64,000 bases of DNA from Chitinophagaceae bacterium UBA7600 (lineage in GTDB: Bacteria; Bacteroidota; Bacteroidia; Chitinophagales; Chitinophagaceae). Made by a program: the position numbers and the translations under genes. Each line of letters starts with the position of its first letter. Within the stretch, counting starts at the first letter, position 1. This document shows, piece by piece, positions 34,081 to 42,378 of this stretch. The notes beneath the pieces were generated by a model. It was given only the letters and a program-made list of their open reading frames with translations, was not told where the DNA came from and did no database searches. The stretch covers positions 1 to 64,000 of the forward strand of contig DLKC01000018.1 in assembly GCA_002478885.1 (NCBI GenBank). Direction: 5' to 3'.

Positions 34081-35574
34081 CTATCTTAAAACATCCTTCA
34101 TATCATCCGCGACTATTTCACTCATGATCTTTGCGCTCTTTAAACACAACGGGATGCCTCCGCCCGGATGCACGCTGCCTCCCGCAAAATACAAACCTTT
34201 TACCTGCTTGCTGAAATTCGCCTGGCGCATAAATGCAGCCATCTTTGAGTTGGAACTGGTGCCGTATAATGCCCCCATAAAAGAAGCGGTTTTATTTTCA
34301 ATTCCTGCGGGATCAAGTACTTCTTCCACTTCAATCAAAGAATCGATATCAGTACCAAGCAACCGGTTCAATTTGGTAATAATATGTTTTCTGCAATTAC
34401 TGATTGTCTCCGGCGTATAATTTTCTGCACCACTGGGGGCATTCACCATAACAAACCAATTCTCCTTTCCAGCCGGGGCCTGCACACCAGGCTCACACTT
34501 GGAAGTGATGTTAATGTAAACAGTCGGATCAGGATAGAGGGTCTTTTTTGTAAAGATGCAATGGAACTCCTCTTCATAGTTGTCGCTGAAAAATATGTTG
34601 TGCAGGTGCAAACCCGGGAATTCCTTTTTAATGCCCCAGTAAAAAACAATGGCACTGCTGCTGCGTTCCTGCTTTAAAATATGTTTGGCTTTGTGATCAT
34701 CCTGCAAAAGGAATTTGTAGGTGCCATATACATCCATATTGCTTACGACAATATCGGTCGCCGCGTCCTTCCCGTTTACCGAAACAGAAACAACTTTCCC
34801 TGCCTCGCAATTGATCCTTTGCACTTTGGAATCAAAGAAAAACTTTGCCCCCTTTTTTAAAGCAAGTGTATACAGGGCATTGGTAATACTTATCATGCCA
34901 CCCTTCGGGTAAAAGGTTCCTTCATTGTGCTCGAGGTGAGGAATAAGGCAAAGCATACCGGGTGCCTTGTACGGGTTGCTGCCATTATAAGTGGCATAAC
35001 GGTTAAATAACTGTACCGTCTTTTTTTGCTTGAAAGAAGCGCTGTTTACTTCATTCATCGTATTAAAAAGATGTTTCAGTTTCACAGTTGACAACGCCTT
35101 TGCAATACCTGCCTTTAATAGGGTTACTGGTTTATGAAGTGAGTAATTTAAAAAGATTGTTCCTACATCGTTAAACAACGCCTGCGACTCTTTTAAATAG
35201 CGGTAGACTTTTGCTTCATCTTCCCCCGCTTTCTGTGCAAGCTCCTGGGCAAATGCTGAAGCGTTCGTATAGCCGTTAATAATGGTGCCATCCTCGTAAA
35301 AATACCGGCAGGCAACAGGCAGCGAATAATAACTGAAATAATCTTTGATATCCTCACCGGCCAGTTCAAAGAGGTCCGCTATATTTTGAGGCTGCGTGAA
35401 AAGGCTTGGGCCCGCATCAAAATGAAAGCCTTCTTTTTCAAAATAACTCAGTTTGCCGCCGGGGTAATCATTCATTTCGTAAACTGTCACATCAAAACCT
35501 TTTACGCTAAGCCGTATGGCGGATGCCAGGCCGGCAACGCCACTTCCGATTATAACTGCCCTGGGTTGCTGCAT
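34081..35574 (-). CDS. crtD: Carotenoid 3',4'-desaturase CrtD (CrtI family)
   Basis: The length of 497 residues fits CrtI-type desaturases. The FAD motif is VIIGSGVAGLASAIRL with YPGGK; the C-terminal signature is LYFAGGSVHPGGGIPLCLKSA. A second CrtI-type gene lies upstream in the cluster. Because this copy sits between idi and cruF, I assign it as the 1'-hydroxy-carotenoid 3',4'-desaturase CrtD; the substrate cannot be proved from sequence. It starts 21 bases after idi. Confidence 0.82.
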   Translation of the reverse strand: MQQPRAVIIGSGVAGLASAIRLSVKGFDVTVYEMNDYPGGKLSYFEKEGFHFDAGPSLFTQPQNIADLFELAGEDIKDYFSYYSLPVACRYFYEDGTIINGYTNASAFAQELAQKAGEDEAKVYRYLKESQALFNDVGTIFLNYSLHKPVTLLKAGIAKALSTVKLKHLFNTMNEVNSASFKQKKTVQLFNRYATYNGSNPYKAPGMLCLIPHLEHNEGTFYPKGGMISITNALYTLALKKGAKFFFDSKVQRINCEAGKVVSVSVNGKDAATDIVVSNMDVYGTYKFLLQDDHKAKHILKQERSSSAIVFYWGIKKEFPGLHLHNIFFSDNYEEEFHCIFTKKTLYPDPTVYINITSKCEPGVQAPAGKENWFVMVNAPSGAENYTPETISNCRKHIITKLNRLLGTDIDSLIEVEEVLDPAGIENKTASFMGALYGTSSNSKMAAFMRQANFSKQVKGLYFAGGSVHPGGGIPLCLKSAKIMSEIVADDMKDVLR

Positions 35575-35595
35575 AAAAATTGGGAAAAGCCCAAG

Positions 35596-36126
35596 CTATT
35601 TAGAGGTCAATTGTTCAGTAAAACACCATTCTTTAACAAGGGGAAAAGCAATGTGGAACCATACCGTAAAATGATCTTTCTTTAAAGCGAGTGCGTTTTC
35701 AATCTCATCCATTGATTTAAAGCAATAATCCTCCACCTCGTCCGGATCGGGAAATATAAGGCCCTCATATACGCCGGTAAAAACGTGGTCGAACTCATGC
35801 TCTGTAAGACCGTTTTCAAATGAGGCTTTATAAGTGAAATCAAAAGCCTTCTTCAGCACGGTAGTAAAGCCTAATTCTTCCTGCAACCTTCGCTTTGCCG
35901 CAGCATTTTCAGGTTCGCCGGGCCGTGGGTGGCTGCAACAGGCATTCGTCCAGAGGCCGGCGCTATGGTATTTTTTTGCAGCCCTTTTCTGGAGCAGCAT
36001 CTCCCCTTTGCTGTTAAAGATGAAAACGCTGATCGCCCGGTGTAACAAGGCCTTTTCATGCGCTTCTATTTTCTCCATAACGCCTATTTGCTCATCTGTT
36101 TCGTTTACTAATACCACTTGTTCCAT
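35596..36126 (-). CDS. idi: Isopentenyl-diphosphate delta-isomerase, type 1
   Basis: This 176-residue Nudix-fold isomerase has the active-site Cys in WTNACCSHPRPGE, the glutamates of the Nudix-like box RRLQEELGF and EHEFDHVF metal ligands. It interconverts IPP and DMAPP to feed the pathway. Confidence 0.93.
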   Translation of the reverse strand: MEQVVLVNETDEQIGVMEKIEAHEKALLHRAISVFIFNSKGEMLLQKRAAKKYHSAGLWTNACCSHPRPGEPENAAAKRRLQEELGFTTVLKKAFDFTYKASFENGLTEHEFDHVFTGVYEGLIFPDPDEVEDYCFKSMDEIENALALKKDHFTVWFHIAFPLVKEWCFTEQLTSK

Positions 36127-36249
36127 GCGCTAAAAATATGAATTAGGTTTTTGCCGCCGCTTATTTATCTTTTTTCGCAACGCCGGCCGCATGCAGGATG
36201 CGGGATTAATTATTGTTTCAAAAACCGTGCTTGCTTATCAGAAAGAACA

Positions 36250-36271
36250 AATGCCGGGATCTACCGGCATT
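36250..36271. other. Perfect hairpin between crtB and idi
   Basis: AATGCCGG-GATCTA-CCGGCATT. No T-run follows on either strand, so it is more likely an RNA-stabilising or REP-like hairpin than a terminator. Confidence 0.45.
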
Positions 36272-36300
36272 ATACAGCATGATAGCCTCCCTGCCCGCTT

Positions 36301-37137
36301 TTATAACAAATTGAACTGGCTTCTTAAACCAGCCTTGGCAACAATAAAAAGCTTACCATAGTTTGGTATGCGGATGCGTTCATCAAGTATACGGGCATGA
36401 TGGGTACGCTTTATTTTATTGAAAAGAGACAGGTAGTATTTATACGCCACGTATACACCAAATTTAGATTTTACAGGCAACATTAGTATGCCTTTGTAGG
36501 CCATCTCAAAATCGTGCTGGATGTCGGCTTCAATTTCCCGCTTCTGGCTTTCAGAAAAATTGGCGAAATCGCAACCGGGAAAATACATGCGGTGGAGGCC
36601 CGTAAAGTCGTCTTTGACATCGCGGAGAAAATTCACCTTCTGAAAGGCTGCCCCGAGGCTTCTTGCAAATGGTTGCAGCTTCCGGTACAATACCTCGTCA
36701 CCTTCGCAGAAAACATACAGGCACATAAGGCCAACCACTTCGGCGCTGCCATATATATAAGCCTCGTAACCCGCAACATCGTACTGCTGCTGTTGCAGGT
36801 CAGATTCCATGCTCCTGAAAAATGCGTCGATAAGATGCCTGTCGATCTTATAATGATTCACGGTTAACTGGAAACTGTGTAGAATGGGGTTCAGGCTTAT
36901 ACCCTTTTCTATGGCAACATAGGTCTGGCTTTTAAAATCTGCAAGCAAACCTGCCTTATCGTAATCGTGGAAGGAATCCACGATCTCATCGGCAAAACGG
37001 ACAAACCCATAGATATGATGGATATGCGGCCGCATACTTTTGTGAAGCAGCTTGATCGCAGATGAAAAGGAAGTGCTGTAGCCTTCTGTGGTGGTACGGC
37101 TGCATTCACTACTGACTTTGTGAAAAATACTGATCAT
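36301..37137 (-). CDS. crtB: Phytoene synthase
   Basis: The product has 278 residues from the ATG at 37137; the longer frame starts at a TTG (37200) inside a dispersed repeat. The two Asp-rich motifs are DEIVD (50-54) and the segment FLRDVKDDF. It condenses two GGPP to phytoene. A 187-base gap with a repeat copy separates it from crtI. Confidence 0.93.
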   Translation of the reverse strand: MISIFHKVSSECSRTTTEGYSTSFSSAIKLLHKSMRPHIHHIYGFVRFADEIVDSFHDYDKAGLLADFKSQTYVAIEKGISLNPILHSFQLTVNHYKIDRHLIDAFFRSMESDLQQQQYDVAGYEAYIYGSAEVVGLMCLYVFCEGDEVLYRKLQPFARSLGAAFQKVNFLRDVKDDFTGLHRMYFPGCDFANFSESQKREIEADIQHDFEMAYKGILMLPVKSKFGVYVAYKYYLSLFNKIKRTHHARILDERIRIPNYGKLFIVAKAGLRSQFNLL

Positions 37138-37194
37138 AAAAGTGATATAATTAATGTGCTTATAAACCGGATCCTGCTGAATAAAGCGGCGAAC

Positions 37195-37214
37195 GTACAA
37201 GAGTGCGACGCAAC
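37195..37214 (+). repeat. Dispersed intergenic repeat
   Basis: GTACAAGAGTGCGACGCAAC lies between crtI and crtB inside the carotenoid cluster. Confidence 0.65.
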
Positions 37215-37324
37215 CAAAGCTTCATATATATTCCGCCGCCCGGGCCACCAATCCAACCGCCACTACCGGAATTTTGATTAACATCAGCAAAAAAATATTG
37301 TTTGAAAAAAAACGCCGCCACCCC

Positions 37325-38812
37325 TTAAAACTGGTACGATTTTATCACCTCTCTTGAAACCACTTCCCCGCTGATAAGACTGGGCGGCACACCCGGGCCG
37401 GGTACCGTTAACTGGCCCGTGAAAAACAGGTTTTTGATTTTCTTGCTCCTGCAGGCAGGCTTTAAAATAGCCGTTTGCCAAAGGGTGTTTGCCAAACCAT
37501 AAGCGTTACCCTTGAAAGAGTGATACTCGCTCACAAAATCGGAATGGGCAAATGACTTTTTATAAACAATATTTTCCGCTACAGGTTCACCAATACGCTG
37601 TTCAAAACGCTCCATGATCATGTCAAAATAATAGTTGCGCAACGCTTCGCTGTCATTGGACAGCCCGGTGGCAACAGGGATAAGGAAAAAAAGATTCTCG
37701 CAGCCTTCGGGAGCTACGGTATCATCGCTTACAGAGCTGGCACACACGTAGAATAAAGGATTGGCCGGCCACTGTTTTGTTTCATAGATCTCCCTGCCGT
37801 GAACATCAAAGCTTGTGTCAAAAAAAAGGGAATGATGTTGCAGGTTGGGTAATTTTTTATTTAACCCGACATAATAGATCAGGCAGCCGGGTGCCATTAC
37901 TCTTTTATCCCAATAGTCCTCGCTATAGCTTCTGTAGGCCTCGGGAATGAGCGCACTTTCAATATGATGATAATCGGCGCCCCCGATAACCACATCGGCA
38001 CTGAACGTCCGTAGTTCGCCGCTATGCTTCGCAATGATATTTTTCGCCGTATTTTTTTCAATACTGATCTCCTGCACTTCGTGGTCAAAACAAAACTGAA
38101 CACCCAACTCAAGCGCAAGCTGGTGCATGCCGTTAACGATACTGTACATGCCTCCCTCAGGATACCAGGTCCCGCCTTTGATATCTGCATAGTTCATAAG
38201 ACTGTACAATGCCGGTGTCTTTTGAGGGAGTGCACCCAGGAATAAAACGGGGAATCCCAGCAATTGCCTTATCCGTGCATCCTGGAAATATTTGGAAACA
38301 TGCTTGCTTACAGAATTGAAAACATCGAGTTTTAAGATACCGGTAATAAGATCAATATCTAAAAACTCTGAAAGGGACTGGCCTGGCTTAAAAACCAGTT
38401 TGTTGATGCCAACCTCATATTTGTATGCTGCTTCTTTTAAAAACTGATCAAGCCTTGCCCCACTGCCGGGCTCAATGGATTCAAACAGGTGCTTCAATGC
38501 CTCATAATCCGCAGGCACATCCATTGCCTCGTTACCCGGCCAGTATACCCGGTAAGAAGGGTCAAGCCTTTTGAGCTGGTAATAATCCGAAACCTTTTTG
38601 CCAAACGAGTTGAAGAAGTGTTCAAATACATCTGGCATCCAGTACCAGCTTGGGCCCATATCAAAAACAAAACCGTCTGCCGACAGTTGCCTTGCCCTGC
38701 CGCCGGGTGTGTGGTGCTTTTCCAAAACAATTACCTGCCATCCTGCTTTTGCCATAAAACAGGCCGCAGAAAGACCGGAAAAACCACTTCCTATGATGAT
38801 TACTTTTTTCAA
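37325..38812 (-). CDS. crtI: Phytoene desaturase CrtI
   Basis: The 495-residue protein has the FAD-binding motif VIIIGSGFSGLSAACFMA and TPGGRARQ, then the CrtI C-terminal block FFTGQLTVPGPGVPPSLISG. The start is a TTG at 38812, four codons before the GxGxxG motif, and no ATG is available upstream. It converts phytoene to lycopene. It follows the sigma factor gene by 32 bases, consistent with one transcript. Confidence 0.92.
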   Translation of the reverse strand: MKKVIIIGSGFSGLSAACFMAKAGWQVIVLEKHHTPGGRARQLSADGFVFDMGPSWYWMPDVFEHFFNSFGKKVSDYYQLKRLDPSYRVYWPGNEAMDVPADYEALKHLFESIEPGSGARLDQFLKEAAYKYEVGINKLVFKPGQSLSEFLDIDLITGILKLDVFNSVSKHVSKYFQDARIRQLLGFPVLFLGALPQKTPALYSLMNYADIKGGTWYPEGGMYSIVNGMHQLALELGVQFCFDHEVQEISIEKNTAKNIIAKHSGELRTFSADVVIGGADYHHIESALIPEAYRSYSEDYWDKRVMAPGCLIYYVGLNKKLPNLQHHSLFFDTSFDVHGREIYETKQWPANPLFYVCASSVSDDTVAPEGCENLFFLIPVATGLSNDSEALRNYYFDMIMERFEQRIGEPVAENIVYKKSFAHSDFVSEYHSFKGNAYGLANTLWQTAILKPACRSKKIKNLFFTGQLTVPGPGVPPSLISGEVVSREVIKSYQF

Positions 38813-38844
38813 GAGAGGTATAAAAAAGAAAATTAAGTTTTTTA

Positions 38845-39348
38845 TCAGTAACGCCCGATATGCGTCTTCAATAATTTCCGCGCAAAGTGTATGCGGCTTT
38901 TTATAGTGCCAAGCGGCTCGCCAAGCATATCTGCGATCTCATGGTATTTAAATCCATCATAGTATAGCAGGAATGGGTTTTTAAAAATCTCCGGGAGCTG
39001 GAAAATAGCTTCCCGCACTTCCTTTATGTTTAAACCGGCGATTGCATCATTTTTAGCAACGGCCTGGTTATAATTAAGCAGGAAATCCGTCGACGCGTTG
39101 TCAGCCACCACAGTGCCCTGCTTTGCCTTGCGCCTGTAATTATTGATAAAAATATTGCGCATGATGGTGTACAGCCATGCTTTGATATTGGTACCAACAT
39201 TATACTTGTCTTTATTAGCCAATGCCCTGTAAAGGGTCTCCTGGAACAGGTCTTTTGCAGTCTCATTGTCCCTCGTAAGCGTAATGGCAAAAGGCTTTAA
39301 AAACTCTGCATTACTCAACAGCATCTGGTCAAATTCTACTGTAGGCAT
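38845..39348 (-). CDS. ECF-type RNA polymerase sigma factor
   Basis: The 167-residue protein has sigma region 2 (TAKDLFQETLYRAL, AWLYTIMRNIFINNYRR) and region 4 (PFLLYYDGFKYHEIADML, GTIKSRIHFARKLL). It is the first gene before crtI, with two inverted-repeat operators in its upstream region. No anti-sigma factor gene is adjacent; the CarH-like gene just upstream is the apparent controller. I infer that it directs transcription of carotenoid genes. Confidence 0.9.
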   Translation of the reverse strand: MPTVEFDQMLLSNAEFLKPFAITLTRDNETAKDLFQETLYRALANKDKYNVGTNIKAWLYTIMRNIFINNYRRKAKQGTVVADNASTDFLLNYNQAVAKNDAIAGLNIKEVREAIFQLPEIFKNPFLLYYDGFKYHEIADMLGEPLGTIKSRIHFARKLLKTHIGRY

Positions 39349-39353
39349 AATAA

Positions 39354-39388
39354 ATTGTTTAACTAATTATGGTTCGAAGTTAAACAAA
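39354..39388 (-). promoter_or_regulatory. Inverted-repeat operator 1 upstream of the sigma/crt unit
   Basis: ATTGTTTAA (39354-39362), a 17-base spacer, then TTAAACAAA (39380-39388), 5 bases from the sigma start codon. The geometry matches the sites at 39411-39445 and 40510-40544. Confidence 0.7.
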
Positions 39389-39410
39389 TAATAAGGCTAC
39401 TGCCAAATTT

Positions 39411-39445
39411 TTTGTTTAGTTTTTATTGTTAATTTTTTAAACAAA
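39411..39445 (-). promoter_or_regulatory. Inverted-repeat operator 2 upstream of the sigma/crt unit
   Basis: TTTGTTTAG (39411-39419), a 17-base spacer, then TTAAACAAA (39437-39445). Its centre is 57 bases from that of operator 1. Confidence 0.7.
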
Positions 39446-39603
39446 AACCAGGTACCCATTTCCTTTTTCCAACCTCAAAACAGCTAGTTAAGATAACACA
39501 CGGATAGTGTCACAAAAACCCCTTGCAGCAAACAACAGCTTACCGAAAGCCGAAAGCAGGCTTACAATACATTTGTTTTGATGTTGTGAATGGGAATGCC
39601 CTG

Positions 39604-40482
39604 TTAAAGGCTGGCGATAAACTCCATCACCTCGGCAATGGAGCGCTTCAGGAAGATGTGCTCCTCGGTTTTCTTCTTATAAACCTGTGTCACCTGGCCG
39701 GAAACAACAAGTGCCGCGGAAGGCATCAGCAGTTTGAACTTTGTCAGGAATCGCTCAAAATTAAAATGATTGGATACAGTTGTAAGGTGCGTATACAGGT
39801 AATCGGGCTGCTTTGCCTTTACCACAAAAGCGACATCTTTTAATGGCGTGTCGGCGCCTATATACAGGATCTTTACACCACGGCTTTTAAAAAGATACCA
39901 GGCAAATAACAGGCCCAGCTCATGATGTTCGCCCTCGGGCAAAAAAAGCAACAAAGTCTTGTCGCTCTTGATATGGCTAACGGTTGTCTCTATCCCAACG
40001 ACCAGCTTTTGCCTGATGATATTGGAAACCAGGTGCTCTTGCGCCGGGTTAATATGGTTGGTGATCCAAAGAATACCAATGCGCTCAAGAAACGGGAAAA
40101 TAATCTGCATAATCGTGCGCTCAATACCCCGCACATGTACATAGCTGTTCAGCACTTCTTCAAATTGCCCAAGCTCCATCTCCATCATACACCTGATCAG
40201 CTCATTAATTACCCGCTCCTGCTGCGCCTGCGCATTGGTGAGCGACAGTATTTTTTCCTGTATCTCGCTGTCAGTCATCCTGTCTATATGCGAAATCTTA
40301 AACCCGTATTTGTTCAGCAAAGAAATGTTCAATACCGTCTTTAGCTGGTCATTGCTGTAGTACCGGATGTTTGTATCAGTTCGGTTGGGCTTTAAAAAAG
40401 AGTAGCGCTGCTCCCAGATCCGTATCGTGTGAGCCTTTATACCTGAAAGGTTTTCGAGGTCTTTAATGGTAAACGCATTCAT
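39604..40482 (-). CDS. CarH/LitR-like MerR regulator with cobalamin-binding domain
   Basis: The 292-residue protein has the CarH layout. A MerR DNA-binding domain (1-70) holds TIKDLENLSGIKAHTIRIWEQRY. A four-helix B12-capping domain (about 85-165) carries W139-x9-E149-H150, the signature of adenosylcobalamin photoreceptors. A Rossmann-type B12 domain (about 175-290) carries E185-x-H187-x-x-G190, where His187 would be the lower cobalt ligand. In known members the dark AdoCbl tetramer represses carotenoid genes and light releases it. It lies just upstream of the sigma-crt genes, and the same type of inverted repeat stands before both. Confidence 0.9.
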   Translation of the reverse strand: MNAFTIKDLENLSGIKAHTIRIWEQRYSFLKPNRTDTNIRYYSNDQLKTVLNISLLNKYGFKISHIDRMTDSEIQEKILSLTNAQAQQERVINELIRCMMEMELGQFEEVLNSYVHVRGIERTIMQIIFPFLERIGILWITNHINPAQEHLVSNIIRQKLVVGIETTVSHIKSDKTLLLFLPEGEHHELGLLFAWYLFKSRGVKILYIGADTPLKDVAFVVKAKQPDYLYTHLTTVSNHFNFERFLTKFKLLMPSAALVVSGQVTQVYKKKTEEHIFLKRSIAEVMEFIASL

Positions 40483-40509
40483 AATAAGGAATACAAATCT
40501 GCGATTTAT

Positions 40510-40544
40510 TTTGTTTAATATGTTAAAAAGTTTTTTTAAACAAA
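40510..40544 (-). promoter_or_regulatory. Inverted-repeat operator upstream of the carH-like gene
   Basis: TTTGTTTAA (40510-40518), a 17-base spacer, then TTAAACAAA (40536-40544); perfect 9-bp arms, 27 bases from the start codon. Confidence 0.75.
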
Positions 40545-40659
40545 AGACAATGCCTGTTTTTGGGCATTTCTTAAGCTGTTTTATACCCCAACCGTAAACA
40601 GAAGCCGGAAATGTCGCTGATACAGTATGGGCCAGGCAACATCAAAAAGCCCGGCTCCT

Positions 40660-40797
40660 GTTGCGTCGCACACTTGTACTGCAGAATACAGGTCAGAAAG
40701 TCCGGGGTCCGGAAACAATTTTTAGCTGCGGGAATAGCTTTCGGTCTTTTCCGTCTTTGCTGACTTCCGGGTTAATTGCACAAGTGTGCGACGCAAC
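40660..40797. repeat. Perfect 18-bp inverted pair of the dispersed repeat
   Basis: GTTGCGTCGCACACTTGT (40660-40677) and ACAAGTGTGCGACGCAAC (40780-40797) flank 102 bases with no gene. This is in the 422-base gap between the carH-like gene and rfbA, which also holds the operator above and the terminator below. Confidence 0.75.
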
Positions 40798-40826
40798 AAA
40801 GGCCCGCAGGTGATCCGCTGCCGGGC

Positions 40827-40861
40827 AAAAAAAATCCCGCTTAACGCAGGCGCAAGCGGGA
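40827..40861 (-). terminator. Terminator of the polysaccharide operon
   Basis: On the minus strand TCCCGCTT pairs with AAGCGGGA (40835-40842 with 40854-40861) and is followed by eight T. It closes rfbBCA. Confidence 0.88.
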
Positions 40862-40904
40862 AAAACAAAAGGCCCTGCCATTGCAAAGCCTTATTTATAA
40901 TAGT

Positions 40905-41762
40905 TTATTTAATACGCATAATATAATCGCCATAACCGCTTTTTGCATACAGTTTGGCGAGCTTCATTAACTGGGGGCGATCGATAAAACCCATGCGGTA
41001 GGCGATCTCTTCTATGCAACCGATCTTGTGCCCCTGCCGCTTTTCAATAACCCGCACAAATTCACTGGCATCGCTCAACGATTCAAAAGTGCCTGTATCC
41101 AGCCATGCGGTACCACGGTTCATCAGGCCTACCTGTAACTTTTGTCGCTCGAGGTATACGCGGTTTACATCCGTGATCTCGTATTCGCCACGTGCAGAGG
41201 GTGCTATATTTTTGGCGATCTCTACCACATCATTGTCGTAAAAGTATAAACCCGGTACCGCGTAATTTGATTTGGGGTGCTTTGGCTTCTCCTCGATTGA
41301 CAAAGCCTTGAAATGCTCGTCAAACTCAACCACGCCATACCTTTCGGGATCATTGACCTCGTAAGCAAAAATGGCAGCGCCCTCAACATCATTGAAAGAT
41401 TGCACCAGCTTGCTGAAACCGGCGCCGTAAAAAATATTGTCGCCAAGTATCAACGCTACCTTATCGTCGCCGATAAATGATTCGCCGATCACAAACGCCT
41501 GGGCAAGCCCGTTGGGTTTTTCCTGCACCGCGTAAGAAATATGGCACCCGAGGTCGCTTCCGTTGTCAAGGAGCTTCCGGAATTGTGCCGAGTCATCGGG
41601 AGTTGTGATGATTAGGATGTCTTTGATTCCGGCAAGCATCAAAACAGATAGTGGGTAATAGATCATGGGTTTGTCGTACACGGGCATGATCTGTTTACTG
41701 ATGGCTTTTGTTATGGGATAAAGCCTTGTGCCGGATCCTCCGGCGAGTATGATTCCTTTCAT
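40905..41762 (-). CDS. rfbA: Glucose-1-phosphate thymidylyltransferase
   Basis: The 285-residue length is standard. The nucleotide-binding loop is GGSGTRLYP, with the uridylyl/thymidylyl signature [11 protein letters not shown] and the sugar-binding [20 protein letters not shown]. It makes dTDP-glucose from dTTP and glucose-1-phosphate. It is the last gene of the locus, one base after rfbC. Confidence 0.96.
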   Translation of the reverse strand: MKGIILAGGSGTRLYPITKAISKQIMPVYDKPMIYYPLSVLMLAGIKDILIITTPDDSAQFRKLLDNGSDLGCHISYAVQEKPNGLAQAFVIGESFIGDDKVALILGDNIFYGAGFSKLVQSFNDVEGAAIFAYEVNDPERYGVVEFDEHFKALSIEEKPKHPKSNYAVPGLYFYDNDVVEIAKNIAPSARGEYEITDVNRVYLERQKLQVGLMNRGTAWLDTGTFESLSDASEFVRVIEKRQGHKIGCIEEIAYRMGFIDRPQLMKLAKLYAKSGYGDYIMRIK

Positions 41763-41763
41763 G

Positions 41764-42315
41764 TTAAATGGTATGAATAATGTCTTTTAAAAGGGAGTTC
41801 TGCTGGTCCTTTTCACTCAGGATCAGTTCTTCGGGTTTTAGTCTCCAGTCGATATTGAATTCAGGGTCGTTATACATTAATCCTCTCTCAGATTGCTTAT
41901 GGTAGTAGTTATCGCATTTATAAAAGAACACGGCAAACTCGCTCAGCACAACAAACCCATGGGCAAAGCCCCTTGGTATATAAAACTGTGTATGCGACTC
42001 TTCAGATAGTTCAATCGAATAATACTGCCCGAAGGTCTCCGAATTTTTTCTCAGGTCAACTACCACGTCAAGCACTGCCCCTTGTAACACCCTTACCAGT
42101 TTAGCCTGTGCAAACTCGCCCACCTGCATATGTAATCCGCGAAGAACACCGCGGGTTGACAAAGACTGGTTGTCTTGTACAAAGGGAATATTGATACCCG
42201 TAAGCGCAGCAAATTTGTGCTGGTTAAAACTCTCGAAAAAATAGCCGCGGCTATCCTGGAAAATACTGTCATGAACAATATAACAATCTTTCAATGGGGT
42301 TGCTTCTACTCTCAT
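41764..42315 (-). CDS. rfbC: dTDP-4-dehydrorhamnose 3,5-epimerase
   Basis: This 183-residue cupin-fold epimerase begins with [20 protein letters not shown] and has the active-site His in GVLRGLHMQ and the [14 protein letters not shown] segment. It converts dTDP-4-keto-6-deoxyglucose to the L-rhamno form. Confidence 0.95.
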   Translation of the reverse strand: MRVEATPLKDCYIVHDSIFQDSRGYFFESFNQHKFAALTGINIPFVQDNQSLSTRGVLRGLHMQVGEFAQAKLVRVLQGAVLDVVVDLRKNSETFGQYYSIELSEESHTQFYIPRGFAHGFVVLSEFAVFFYKCDNYYHKQSERGLMYNDPEFNIDWRLKPEELILSEKDQQNSLLKDIIHTI

Positions 42316-42378
42316 CCTTCTATAATTTGGTTCGTTAGACCCGGTTATACAACCGGGATTGTTTAATGCACTTGCTGC

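Noticed and set aside
36250..36271. Hairpin as terminator between crtB and idi
   Set aside because: Neither strand has a following T-run, and both genes belong to one pathway in the same direction.
37297..37331. Possible fourth crt operator between crtI and crtB (ATTGTTTGA then TTAAAAC)
   Set aside because: The second arm is degenerate and the spacing is off by about two bases, unlike the three 9-17-9 sites.
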